DNA from: CAINDZ01 sp964399195
Lineage (GTDB): Bacteria > Krumholzibacteriota > Krumholzibacteriia > LZORAL124-64-63
Direction of reading: 5' to 3'
Assembly: GCA_964399195.1 (NCBI GenBank)
Contig: CAYNPY010000003.1
Coordinates: 1-64,000 of the forward strand
DNA: 64,000 nt
The notes below the pieces were generated by a model. The model was given only the letters and a program-made list of their open reading frames with translations, was not told where the DNA came from and did not search any database. Shown here one piece after another: positions 1 through 8,400 of this stretch. The position numbers and the translations under genes are program-made. Each line of letters starts with the position of its first letter. Position 1 is the first letter of the stretch.

Positions 1-301
1 GGGGATCAGGGCGCGGTGCGGGACGCGCGCGCCCAACGGCGCAACCCGTGCGCTCGCGATCGTGTTGCGCCGGCGCAACACGCTGAACGCAGCCATGAAT
101 GAGCCCATGAGACAAAGAGAATTGATATCGTCATGAATGAACCGCGAGAGGGGCCGGCGAAGCCATCGCCCCGATCGTCGACGAGAGGTCTCGCCCCCCG
201 CCCGACGCTGGATTATCCTGCGCGGGGGGGCGGCCGCGCGGACAGCAGATCGCATCCGGTTGCTCCCAGCCGCCATCGACCCTCTCCGTGGAGACCGCCC
301 C
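1..301. other. Intergenic left edge, no gene recognised
   Basis: This stretch precedes the first gene. It contains a perfect 22-bp palindrome at 61-82 and a direct repeat CATGAATGA at 94-102 and 132-140. The reading frame of the downstream enzyme stays open back to 137, but that extension is arginine-rich and unlike the enzyme family, so I treat it as non-coding leader. Confidence 0.5.
61..82. repeat. Perfect 22-bp palindrome, first copy of a dispersed intergenic motif
   Basis: The core TTGCGCCGGCGCAA (65-78) is extended by four complementary bases on each side. The same 14-bp core recurs perfectly at 10006-10019, 13701-13714 and 47795-47808, and with one or two mismatches at 8304-8317, 10040-10053 and 57012-57025. 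All copies lie between genes. Function is unknown. Confidence 0.75.
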
Positions 302-1492
302 ATGCCCCACACCCTGGCCGACCTGCGACAAGCCCCCAACGCGCTGTCCCCCCACTACGCATCCTTCCGCGTGGCCGAGCGCCTGCTCCTGACCGGGCAC
401 TCGCACCAGGCCTGGCCGGACGCGGGCTTCGCGGCGCAGCAGGAAGCCTGGCTGGACGCCGCGCGGCTGGTCGACGACAAGTGGCCCGCCGCGTTCGCCA
501 AGGTGGAGCGCGTGGCGCGCGGCTTCGCGGCCCTGCTCGAGGACACCGCCGGCGACGTCACGCTGGGCGCCAACACGCACGAGCTGGTTGTTCGCTTCCT
601 GTCGGCGCTGCCGCTGCGCGAGCGCCCGCGCCTGCTGACCACCGACGGCGAGTTCCACACGATCCGCCGCCAGCTCGACCGGCTGGCGGAAGAGGGCGTG
701 GTCGAGGTGGTCAAGGCGCCGGCCTGCCCGGTCGACGGCATCGCGGAATCACTGGCGGCGCAGGTCGACGACCGCACCGCGGCGGTGCTGGTCTCGGCGG
801 TCCTCTTCGAGCGGGGCCTGCTGGTGCCGGGGCTGGACCGGTTGGCCGCGGCCTGCGAGCGCCACGGTGCCGCGCTGCTGGTCGACGCCTACCACGCCCT
901 GGGCGCGGTGCCCTTCCCGCTGCGGCCGTTGGGCCTGGACGGCGCTTTCGTGGTCGGCGGCGGCTACAAGTACCTGCAATTGGGCGAGGGCAACTGCTTC
1001 CTGCGCACGCCGCCCGGCTGCGCACTGCGCCCGGTCCTGACCGGCTGGTTCGCCGAGTTCGGCGAGCTGGCGGCGGCGAAAACCCCCGGCGCGGTGCGGT
1101 ACGGCAAGGGCGCGGCGCGCTTCGCCGGCGCCACGTTCGACCCGACGTCGGCCTACCGCGGCGCGGCGGTGCTGGACTTCTTCGCGGCGCAGGGACTGAC
1201 GCCCGCGTTCCTGCGCGAGGTCTCGCGCCACCAGGTGGGGCTGCTCATCGACACGTTCAGGGAACTGGACCTCGAACCCCGTGTCGTGCGCCTGCTGGAC
1301 GACGTGCCCGCGGACGGTCGCGGCGGTTTCCTGGCGCTGGCGGCGCCCGAAGCGGGCCGGCTGTGCGCGGCGCTGAAGCAGCGCGGCGTCATGACCGACA
1401 GCCGCGGCGCGACGCTGCGCTTCGGCCCGGCGCCGTATCTCAGCGACGAACAGCTGACGGCGGCGATGCGGGCGCTCGCGGAAGTGGTGTGA
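302..1492 (+). CDS. Kynureninase-like PLP enzyme (class V aminotransferase fold)
   Basis: A 396-residue PLP-dependent enzyme of fold type I. The motif GGGYKYLQLGEGN puts the Schiff-base lysine at about residue 223, and the spacing and the YKYL sequence resemble kynureninases, which cleave kynurenine or 3-hydroxykynurenine to anthranilates and alanine. The LLVDAYHALG segment supplies the aspartate that contacts the PLP pyridine nitrogen. I chose ATG 302 because the upstream in-frame extension is arginine-rich and unlike the family; GGAGA lies just upstream. No tryptophan-catabolism gene is nearby, so the substrate is uncertain. A selenocysteine-lyase-like or other class V function cannot be excluded. 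A CoA-binding-protein gene follows after 19 bp, probably co-transcribed. Confidence 0.75.
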   Translation: MPHTLADLRQAPNALSPHYASFRVAERLLLTGHSHQAWPDAGFAAQQEAWLDAARLVDDKWPAAFAKVERVARGFAALLEDTAGDVTLGANTHELVVRFLSALPLRERPRLLTTDGEFHTIRRQLDRLAEEGVVEVVKAPACPVDGIAESLAAQVDDRTAAVLVSAVLFERGLLVPGLDRLAAACERHGAALLVDAYHALGAVPFPLRPLGLDGAFVVGGGYKYLQLGEGNCFLRTPPGCALRPVLTGWFAEFGELAAAKTPGAVRYGKGAARFAGATFDPTSAYRGAAVLDFFAAQGLTPAFLREVSRHQVGLLIDTFRELDLEPRVVRLLDDVPADGRGGFLALAAPEAGRLCAALKQRGVMTDSRGATLRFGPAPYLSDEQLTAAMRALAEVV

Positions 1493-1511
1493 CACAGACC
1501 GGGAGGATCCC

Positions 1512-1958
1512 ATGAACACGCGATCGGCGATCGAGCAGTTCCTGGCGCAGCCGACCCTGGCGCTGGCCGGCGCCTCGCGCAAGGGCGGGAAGTTCGGCAA
1601 CCTGGCCCGCCGCGAACTGGCGCGCAAGGGCTGGGAGGTGCTGCTGGTGCATCCGGAAGCAGAGCAGATCGACGGCTGCCGCTGCTTCCGGACGGTGGGC
1701 GACCTGCCGGTCACCGTCGGTGGCCTCGTCGTCTCGGTGCCGCCCGCGCAGGCGGAGGCGCTGGTGCGCCAGGCCGCGGAAGTCGGCCTGCGCCGCGTGT
1801 GGCTGCAGCGCGGGTCCGAGTCGCCGGCGGCGCTCGCGGCGGCGCGCGCGGCCGGAATCGAAGCCATCCATGGCCAGTGCATCCTGATGCACGCCCGCCC
1901 GGGCGGCATCCACCGCTTCCACCGCTGGCTCGTCGGGCTCGCGGGACGATTGCCGTAA
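1512..1958 (+). CDS. Small CoA-binding-domain protein (YccU-like)
   Basis: A 148-residue single-domain Rossmann-like protein. The N-terminal TLALAGASRKGGKFGN and the central VSVPPAQAEALVRQAAEVGLRRVW are typical of the stand-alone CoA_binding_2 family (YccU type), which resembles the CoA-binding domain of succinyl-CoA synthetase and binds CoA or a related nucleotide. The C-terminal GQCILMHA is the usual end of these proteins. Ribosome-binding sequence GGGAGGA precedes ATG 1512. It lies 19 bp behind the PLP enzyme gene and probably shares its mRNA. The cellular role of the family is not established. Confidence 0.8.
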   Translation: MNTRSAIEQFLAQPTLALAGASRKGGKFGNLARRELARKGWEVLLVHPEAEQIDGCRCFRTVGDLPVTVGGLVVSVPPAQAEALVRQAAEVGLRRVWLQRGSESPAALAAARAAGIEAIHGQCILMHARPGGIHRFHRWLVGLAGRLP

Positions 1959-2282
1959 GTCCGCCGCTCGACGCCACTCAGCTTCGACGCCAAAGAAGTA
2001 CCAGACCTCTCCGCATTCTTGCCGACCTGGGGCCACAGCGAGGTGACGGCCTGCGCGTCCCGCCACCCCGTTGTTGCCGGCGCCTGACGCAGCTAGCATG
2101 TCGGGGTCGTTGCCGCGCAGGATACCGGCGGACCGGCGACGTGGCCCGCGGGGGAAGAAACGGCAGTGACGAGCGCTCGGGGATCCGCGGCGCAAACACT
2201 CCCGTCGATGTTCACAGCAACATGCACAGCCAAGGGGGCAGCCGACCCGAGCCTCAAGCCGTTAATCGGGGGAGGTAGGACC
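1959..2282. other. Intergenic region with a candidate promoter
   Basis: 324 bp without a recognisable gene. A sigma70-like promoter can be read at 2071-2099 and a strong Shine-Dalgarno (GGGGGAGGTAGGA) precedes the next ATG, leaving a leader of about 180 nt. No tRNA-like or riboswitch fold was recognised. Confidence 0.5.
2071..2099 (+). promoter_or_regulatory. Candidate sigma70-type promoter
   Basis: TTGTTG at 2071-2076, a 17-bp spacer, then TAGCAT at 2094-2099. It would transcribe the secreted protein at 2283. The -10 resembles the TATCAT/TATCTT elements found ahead of several other genes here. Confidence 0.4.
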
Positions 2283-5243
2283 ATGAGTCGATCGAGGCAG
2301 TTGATCGTGACCAGCTCGCTGATCACCGTGCTCCTGTTGTGCGCGGGGGCCGGACAGGCGCAGCCGAGCGGACGCCCGGCCAAGGACATCGCCCCTGCGA
2401 ACGAACACCCCACCATCCTCAACCTGACGGTGCGCGACGCCGTGCCGGACGGCGACCGCTTCGCGCCCATCGACTTCGACCGCCGGCCCATGGGCCCGGC
2501 TCCGATCGCCGCGCGGGAGGACGCCGCACCTGGCCTCGAGGCCGCCAAACGCCCGGCCATTCCGCTCTGGCAACGCCTGGCGGCCCTCGCTCCCGAAGAC
2601 CGTGCCAACGCCCTGTTGGCCCTGGAACTCCCGCTGCGCACGCCTGCGTCGGCGCGCGCCGAGGCGCAGGCCATCGACGGGCTCTGGAACGGCGGCGCGT
2701 TCGCGCCGGCCGTCGCGCGCCTGCGCGCGCTGGAGGAGTCCGGCCAGGCGCCGGGCCTGGCGGCCGCCGTCTCGTGGCGCGTGCCGCGCGACGTCACGGC
2801 GGCGAAGTGGATGGCGGACCGGCAGGTGTCGGCGCAGACGCAGGTCAAGGCGATCGCGCTGGACTTCGACGCGGGCACGACCAACCTCTTCGTCGCCCTG
2901 GCCTACGATGACCCGGACCCCGGCTCGCAGTGGAGCGTGAATCTCTCGACCGATGACGGGCTCACGTGGTCGGAGACCTTCGCCTGGTACGGCGAGGAAG
3001 TGCCGGAACTCCACGGCCGCGTGGTCGCCGGGTATTTCTGGGTCGCGTACACCGGCACCGGCACCGCCACGCAGTCCGACGCCAGGGTGCGGCGCTTCAC
3101 GGTCGCGGACGGCCTGCCCGACAATGCCTACTTCTGGACGACGGCGTTCGACATGGGCGTCGCCATCGAGGACCTGAGCGTGGAGACGAACGCGGACGCG
3201 TGGAACAACCGCGTCTACGTCGTGGGCCTGCTCGCCGACGACACGATGGAATTCCGGTGGACGGATCAGGCGGGCACGACCTGGAACGAGATCGCGCTCG
3301 GCATGACGGACGCCGAGTCCGACCTCGACGCGCACTGGAACACGCCCGTCTCGGGCGAGTACTTTCTCTTTCTCTCCTATCGCAGCACGCTCGACGAGCT
3401 GCACGTCGTCAAGATCTCCGGCGGCAGCGTCGTCAACCTGAACCTGGACACCTCCCTGAACGGGACCACCGCGATCGCCGCCTACGACGGGCGCATCATG
3501 GTGGCCTACGAGAACACCAGCGTCGGCGCGGACCAGATCACGTACCGGATCTCCTACGACGGCGGAAACTCCTGGGCGGTGGGCTGGATCGTCTACTCCT
3601 CCGAGGGGCGCAATGTCGCCCAGCTCGACCTGGCGGCCCGCATGGGCGGCGGCTTCGCCTGCGCCTTCGGCGAGGAGGTCGGCGAGCCGGACAAGGTCTG
3701 GTACACGCGGCGGGAGTACGGCACCGCTCCGGGCACCGCGGCCTGGGTCCCGCAACAGCAGTTGAACGAGCAGGATCTGGTGACCGGCACCAGGCTGGCC
3801 ATGGAGTACCTGCCCCCGGTCAGCGGCTACACCTGGGCGCACGGCGTGGTCTGGCTCGGCGGCGCCGGCACGCCGGCCTGGTTCGACCGGGACGATGGAC
3901 GGCGCGTGGGGACGGCGTCGATCGCGACCGGCTCGCCGGTGTCGGTCTTCACGGTGCCGAACCGTTCCGGCGACCCGCTGACGAACTGCTACCTGTACGG
4001 CGGGGCCCGCGCGAACGCGACCATCACCCTGAACGTAGCCGATGACGACGGGCACGCGCTGGTCGGCGTTCCCGCGGAAAACCTGACGCTGCGGACCACG
4101 CTGGGCGGGCTGCAGACCTGCGCGGAGGGAGCCATCGCCGACGGGCCCACGAACGCGGCCGGGGTGACCACCTTCACCCGGCCGGTCGCCGGCGGCGCGC
4201 ACTCGCGGCCGAGCGCGGGGGAGCGGACGCGCGTCTACGTCGACGGCCGGGGCACTCCGCAGCTCTTCAACGTGGCCTTCAACAGCCCCGACGTGAACGG
4301 AGACCTAGCGGTGTCCCTGGCCGACATCCCGCCGTTCGCGGCCGCCTACTTCGGCGCCTACGACTACGCCTTCGATTTCCGCTGGGACGGCGTCCTGAAT
4401 CTCACCGACGTCTCGCTGCTCGCGGGAGCCATCGGCGCGACCTGCCCGCCGACCGTGGCCTTCGCCGCCGGCGACGTGGCGCTGGGCACCATCGGGATCT
4501 ACTTCGATGAGGCCGCCGGTCAGCGGTCACTCAACGTCGCCGCGGGCGACGTCTTCGAGGCCCATCTGGTGGTGACGGGTCCGGCGGCCGCCCAGGACGT
4601 GCGCGGCTGGCAGTGCGAGCTGTCGCTGTCCGACAACCTGGTCGTGCGGGAGTACGTCTACCCCGTCGAGAGCATCAACGTGCTGAGCCCGCCGCGCTTC
4701 CTGGTCGGCACGGCCGCGCCGTGCCCGGCCGCCGCCGACGGCGTGAAGCTGCTCACGCTGCGGCTGCAGGCGCTTGATGACCGTCCGGCATACATCCACC
4801 TCGATCGCGCTGCCGGAGAGGCGGGGGACGCTTCGCTGCCGCTGGTCGCGCTGGGCGCAGAGGCCCGGCTGGGTGTCCTGGAACGCCCGGGCGGCGGCGC
4901 GCCCGGCGTGGCCGTGGCCAGCATCAACGATCCCGCCGCCGGCAGGGGCCCGGCCGCCGCCGGCGCGGGGCTGCTGGAACTGGCCTGCGCCCCCAATCCC
5001 TTCAACCCGATCACGGAGATCACCTGCCGGCTGCCGGCTGCCGGCCCGGTGGTTCTGGCCGTGTACGACGCGGCCGGCCGGCGCGTAGCGCTGCTGGCCA
5101 GCGGCCATCATGAGGCCGGAGAGCACACGTTCCGGTGGACCGGTCGTGACGAATCCGGCCGGGAGGTCGGCTCGGGCGTGTACTTCTCGCGCCTCGAGAC
5201 TCAGGCCGGGACGCTGATCGACAAGATGGTCCTGCTGCGGTGA
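2283..5243 (+). CDS. Secreted BNR/sialidase-like protein with dockerin-like segment and FlgD-type sorting tail
   Basis: A 986-residue exported protein. A signal peptide (SRSRQLIVTSSLITVLLLCAGAGQAQ) occupies residues 1-28. The middle carries BNR/Asp-box-like repeats (STDDGLTWSE, ISYDGGNSWAV) as in sialidase-type beta-propellers. Around residues 670-720 there is a calcium-binding dockerin-like pair (DVNGDLAVSLADI and RWDGVLNLTDVSLL). The last ~85 residues (from PNPFNPITEI to KMVLLR) form the FlgD/Ig-like module shared by six other proteins here. ATG 2283 is supported by GGGGGAGGTAGG; starting earlier would bury the signal peptide. No catalytic residues could be assigned, so enzymatic activity is unproven; it may be a binding or surface protein. 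Confidence 0.7.
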   Translation: MSRSRQLIVTSSLITVLLLCAGAGQAQPSGRPAKDIAPANEHPTILNLTVRDAVPDGDRFAPIDFDRRPMGPAPIAAREDAAPGLEAAKRPAIPLWQRLAALAPEDRANALLALELPLRTPASARAEAQAIDGLWNGGAFAPAVARLRALEESGQAPGLAAAVSWRVPRDVTAAKWMADRQVSAQTQVKAIALDFDAGTTNLFVALAYDDPDPGSQWSVNLSTDDGLTWSETFAWYGEEVPELHGRVVAGYFWVAYTGTGTATQSDARVRRFTVADGLPDNAYFWTTAFDMGVAIEDLSVETNADAWNNRVYVVGLLADDTMEFRWTDQAGTTWNEIALGMTDAESDLDAHWNTPVSGEYFLFLSYRSTLDELHVVKISGGSVVNLNLDTSLNGTTAIAAYDGRIMVAYENTSVGADQITYRISYDGGNSWAVGWIVYSSEGRNVAQLDLAARMGGGFACAFGEEVGEPDKVWYTRREYGTAPGTAAWVPQQQLNEQDLVTGTRLAMEYLPPVSGYTWAHGVVWLGGAGTPAWFDRDDGRRVGTASIATGSPVSVFTVPNRSGDPLTNCYLYGGARANATITLNVADDDGHALVGVPAENLTLRTTLGGLQTCAEGAIADGPTNAAGVTTFTRPVAGGAHSRPSAGERTRVYVDGRGTPQLFNVAFNSPDVNGDLAVSLADIPPFAAAYFGAYDYAFDFRWDGVLNLTDVSLLAGAIGATCPPTVAFAAGDVALGTIGIYFDEAAGQRSLNVAAGDVFEAHLVVTGPAAAQDVRGWQCELSLSDNLVVREYVYPVESINVLSPPRFLVGTAAPCPAAADGVKLLTLRLQALDDRPAYIHLDRAAGEAGDASLPLVALGAEARLGVLERPGGGAPGVAVASINDPAAGRGPAAAGAGLLELACAPNPFNPITEITCRLPAAGPVVLAVYDAAGRRVALLASGHHEAGEHTFRWTGRDESGREVGSGVYFSRLETQAGTLIDKMVLLR

Positions 5244-5563
5244 GCGTCGCCCAAGGCGCCGCCCCGAGGCGCCGGCGGGCTCCGAAGCGGTGACGATGGG
5301 CGCGGGCCGGCCAGCCGATGTGGCGGGCCCGCGCCTGATTTTGCGACAGTACTTCAATTTCAAGCACCATATGTTATGTTACCAGTTAAACAAATAATTG
5401 GAGTAGGAGATTCATCTCCGGCTATCATTCTCCCTGATCCAGGAACCGTGACAAAGGGCGCCGTCGCCGCGATTCAGGGCGTTGGATGCCTAGTCGCAAC
5501 CCAGGGCACTGCCCATGTCGGCCCGCTCGCCGACCGCCTCGCCCCCGGCCCGGAGGATGAGCC
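5244..5563. other. Intergenic region, locally AT-rich, leader of the six-heme cytochrome
   Basis: 320 bp without a gene. Positions 5338-5430 are strikingly AT-rich against the GC-rich background. They include a small inverted repeat GGAGA-ttca-TCTCC (5406-5419) directly before a TATCAT element. The downstream ~130 nt would be an untranslated leader ending in GGAGGATGAGCC before ATG 5564. Confidence 0.5.
5398..5428 (+). promoter_or_regulatory. Candidate promoter for the six-heme cytochrome
   Basis: TATCAT at 5423-5428 is a good -10; TTGGAG at 5398-5403 could be the -35 but the spacer is long (19 bp). An inverted repeat (5406-5419) lies in the spacer and could be an operator or aid melting. 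Confidence 0.35.
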
Positions 5564-8197
5564 ATGTTCCGCAAGACCCGACCGTACCTGCTGCTGGCCG
5601 CCGCGCTGTGCCTGCTGGCTGCCCCGGCGTTCGGCCGCGCGCCGATCCGCACGTCGTTCTTCAACGCCTATCCCGGGGCGGTCGGCTCCAAGCTGGACAA
5701 CCTGCCCAGCCTGGCCGGGCATTGCGGCCTGTGCCACTACGCCTTCACCGGCGGCGGCCCGCGCAACCCGTACGGCGTGCGCGTGGGCAACCTGCTGGGC
5801 TCGTACCCGAACAACGACGCCGGGCGGCAGGCCCTGCTGCACTTCATCGAGAACGAGGACAACGACGCCGACGGCTACACGTCGCTGACCGAGATCACGA
5901 ACACCGCCAGCTACGGCAACACGCCGACCTTCCCCGGCCTGTCCGCCGCCAACGTCGGCAGCATCAGCGCGGTGCCGGTGGGCGAGGTGCTGCCCTACGT
6001 GACGCCGACGACGACCACGGACACGACCCCGCCGGCGATCACGGTCATCGCGCCCAACGGCGGCGAGGTGATCGGCGCGAACACCACCTTCTACGTGCAG
6101 TTCACCGCCACGGACATCAGCGGCGTGCCGGCCGTCTCGATCGACATGTCCGACAACGGCGGCGCCACCTGGAAGCCGGTCGCGAAGGACATCGCCAACA
6201 CCGGCACCTACGCGTGGTTCGTGCCGAACCGGCCGGGCAGCGCCATCCAGGTGCGCGTGACGGGGACCGACGGCGCGGGCAATCCCGGCCAGGACGCGAG
6301 CAACGGCTCGTTCACGGTGACCCAGGTCGTCGGCGGCAAGGTGCCGACGACGCTGCGCGACATGGACATGTCCGGCACGCAGCCTCTGGAGGGCGCCGTG
6401 CTGGCGAACCCGAACGACTGCCGCACCTGCCACGGCGACTACGACGCCGCGAACGAGCCCTGGCGCACCTGGCGCGGCAGCATGATGGCGCAGGCGATGC
6501 GCGACCCGCTGTTCCTGGCCTGCCTGGCCGTGGCCGAGCAGGACGCGCCCTCGGTGGGCGACGTCTGCCTGCGCTGCCACACGCCCGGCGGCTGGCAGGA
6601 AGGCCGCTCGGTCGACACCAGCGGCGGCCAGTTGACGGCCAAGGACCGCGAGGGCATCCACTGCGACTTCTGCCACCGCGCGGTCGATCCCGTCTACACG
6701 CCGGGCGTCAGCCCGGCGCAGGACGTCGCCGTGCTGGCGGGCGTGAACCCGCTGCCCCTGCAGTACGGCAACGGCCAGTTCATCAACGATCCCGGCGCCG
6801 AGAAGCGCGGGCCGTTCGCCGATCCGCTCGTCGCCGGCCACAACTCCATCTACTCGCCGTTCCACCTGTCGTCGAACATGTGCGGCACCTGCCACGACGT
6901 GAGCAACCCGGTGTTCGTGCAGACCGGGCCCGAGGACTACGCGCCCAACGCCTTCGACGCGCAGCACCCGGACCAGGGCGTGCGCAACATGAAGCCCGTC
7001 GAGCGCACGTTCAGCGAATGGCAGTCCAGCGCCTTCGCGCAGGGCCCCGTCGACGTGCCGGGCTACGGCCCCGTCTCGAGCTGCCAGGACTGCCACATGC
7101 AGAAGGTGACGGCGGCCGGCAGCAACCAGCCCGGCTCGCCGGTTCGCAGCGACATGCCGATGCACGACCTGACCGGCGGCAACACGTTCATCCTGGACAT
7201 CCTGCCCGACTTCTTCCCCAGCGAGGTCAGCGTCAGCGAGCTGCAGGCGGCCAAGACGCGCGCCATCGCCACGCTGCAGAAGGCCGCCACCCTCGAAATG
7301 ACGCCGAACTACGACGGCGTCACGGTGCGCGTGGTCAACCAGACGGGCCACAAGCTGTTCTCCGGCTACCCCGAGGGCCGGCGGATCTGGCTGAACATCC
7401 AGGCCTATGACGACGAGGACAACCTGGTCTACGAGTCGGCGCACTACGACCCGGCCACCGGCGAGCTGGGCCACGACGCGGCGGCGGCGATCTACCACAT
7501 CGAGGGCGGCCTCTCGCCGGGGCTGGCTGCGGCGCTGGGGATGCCGGCGGGGCCGTCGTTCCACTTCGTGCTGAACGACACGACGTACTTCGACAACCGC
7601 ATCCCGCCGCGCGGATTCACCAACGCGACGTTCGCGGCGATCCAGTCGCCGCCCGTGGGCTACGCGTACGCCGACGGCCAGCACTGGGACGACCGCACCT
7701 ACACGCTGCCGAACTCGGCCGAGACCGTGCACGCGCGCCTCTACTACCAGGCCACGAGCAAGGAGTACATCGAGTTCCTGCGCGACGAGAACACGACCAA
7801 CAGCATCGGCCAGCAGCTGTACGACGCCTGGGTGAACCACGGACGGGCGACGCCGGTGCTGATGGCCGAGGCGTCGGTGGAGGTGGACGTAACCTCGGGC
7901 GTGGACGACGGGCCGCGGTTCAGCCTGGCGCTCGGCGATCCGTCGCCGAACCCGTTCACGTCGCGGATGCAGGTGCGGTTCTCGCTGCCGGCCACGCAGG
8001 CGGTGCAGGTGGCGGTCTATGACCTGCGCGGCCACCGCGTGCGCGTGCTGCTGGACGGCACGCTGCCGGCCGGCGGGCACGAGCTGGGCTGGGACGGGCG
8101 CGACGCGCAGGGCGGCACGCTGGCTTCCGGCACCTACTTCCTGCGCCTGCAGTCGGGCGGCAAGGTGCTGACGCAGCGGATGTCGCTGCTGCGGTAG
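5564..8197 (+). CDS. Exported six-heme cytochrome c with FlgD-type sorting tail
   Basis: An 877-residue protein with a signal peptide (residues 1-24). Six CxxCH heme c sites lie at about residues 54 (CGLCH), 286 (CRTCH), 335 (CLRCH), 367 (CDFCH), 440 (CGTCH) and 507 (CQDCH). An Ig-like domain (PAITVIAPNGGEVIG...) separates the first heme from the other five. The C-terminus (PNPFTSRMQVRFSL ... QRMSLLR) is the FlgD/Ig-like module, suggesting delivery to the outer surface. The spacing of hemes 2-6 recalls multiheme cytochromes found beside sorting tails in FCB genomes; the electron partner is unknown. An extracellular electron-transfer or reductase role is inference. Start supported by GGAGG seven bases upstream of the ATG. 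Confidence 0.8.
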   Translation: MFRKTRPYLLLAAALCLLAAPAFGRAPIRTSFFNAYPGAVGSKLDNLPSLAGHCGLCHYAFTGGGPRNPYGVRVGNLLGSYPNNDAGRQALLHFIENEDNDADGYTSLTEITNTASYGNTPTFPGLSAANVGSISAVPVGEVLPYVTPTTTTDTTPPAITVIAPNGGEVIGANTTFYVQFTATDISGVPAVSIDMSDNGGATWKPVAKDIANTGTYAWFVPNRPGSAIQVRVTGTDGAGNPGQDASNGSFTVTQVVGGKVPTTLRDMDMSGTQPLEGAVLANPNDCRTCHGDYDAANEPWRTWRGSMMAQAMRDPLFLACLAVAEQDAPSVGDVCLRCHTPGGWQEGRSVDTSGGQLTAKDREGIHCDFCHRAVDPVYTPGVSPAQDVAVLAGVNPLPLQYGNGQFINDPGAEKRGPFADPLVAGHNSIYSPFHLSSNMCGTCHDVSNPVFVQTGPEDYAPNAFDAQHPDQGVRNMKPVERTFSEWQSSAFAQGPVDVPGYGPVSSCQDCHMQKVTAAGSNQPGSPVRSDMPMHDLTGGNTFILDILPDFFPSEVSVSELQAAKTRAIATLQKAATLEMTPNYDGVTVRVVNQTGHKLFSGYPEGRRIWLNIQAYDDEDNLVYESAHYDPATGELGHDAAAAIYHIEGGLSPGLAAALGMPAGPSFHFVLNDTTYFDNRIPPRGFTNATFAAIQSPPVGYAYADGQHWDDRTYTLPNSAETVHARLYYQATSKEYIEFLRDENTTNSIGQQLYDAWVNHGRATPVLMAEASVEVDVTSGVDDGPRFSLALGDPSPNPFTSRMQVRFSLPATQAVQVAVYDLRGHRVRVLLDGTLPAGGHELGWDGRDAQGGTLASGTYFLRLQSGGKVLTQRMSLLR

Positions 8198-8210
8198 CCG
8201 CAGTGGGGGA

Positions 8211-8230
8211 GGGGCGGCGAAAGCCGCCCC
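8211..8230. terminator. Hairpin with GAAA tetraloop, convergent intergenic region
   Basis: GGGGCGGC (8211-8218), loop GAAA, GCCGCCCC (8223-8230): a perfect 8-bp stem closed by a GNRA tetraloop, 14 bp after the stop of the cytochrome gene. No T-tract follows. Confidence 0.5.
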
Positions 8231-8236
8231 TGCGAC

Positions 8237-8266
8237 GGGCCCCCGGACCCTGCAGTCCGGGGGCCC
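8237..8266. terminator. 12-bp perfect stem-loop, likely bidirectional terminator
   Basis: GGGCCCCCGGAC (8237-8248), loop CCTGCA, GTCCGGGGGCCC (8255-8266). It lies between convergent genes ending at 8197 (+) and 8401 (-) and could terminate both. No poly-T follows, as for other hairpins in this GC-rich window. Confidence 0.6.
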
Positions 8267-8400
8267 TGTCCTTGGCCGGCGCCGGCGAACCGGCTGCGTG
8301 CGCTTGCGCCGGCGAAAGTCTGGCGGCCTCGCCGTGGCTGCGCCGGCGCAGATCGCCCGTGCCATGGGGAGCGCAGGACGCGATCGTCGCAGCGAGCGGA

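Noticed and set aside
94..140. Direct repeat CATGAATGA at 94-102 and 132-140 as an attachment site
   Set aside because: Nine bases are too short, and no integrase or tRNA lies nearby.
137..301. N-terminal extension of the kynureninase-like enzyme
   Set aside because: Arg-rich and unlike the family; ATG 302 begins the conserved region.
5474..8365. Very long minus-strand open frame opposite the six-heme cytochrome gene
   Set aside because: It is Arg/His/Val-rich with no domain, while the plus strand has signal peptide, heme motifs and sorting tail. Long antisense frames are expected in GC-rich DNA.
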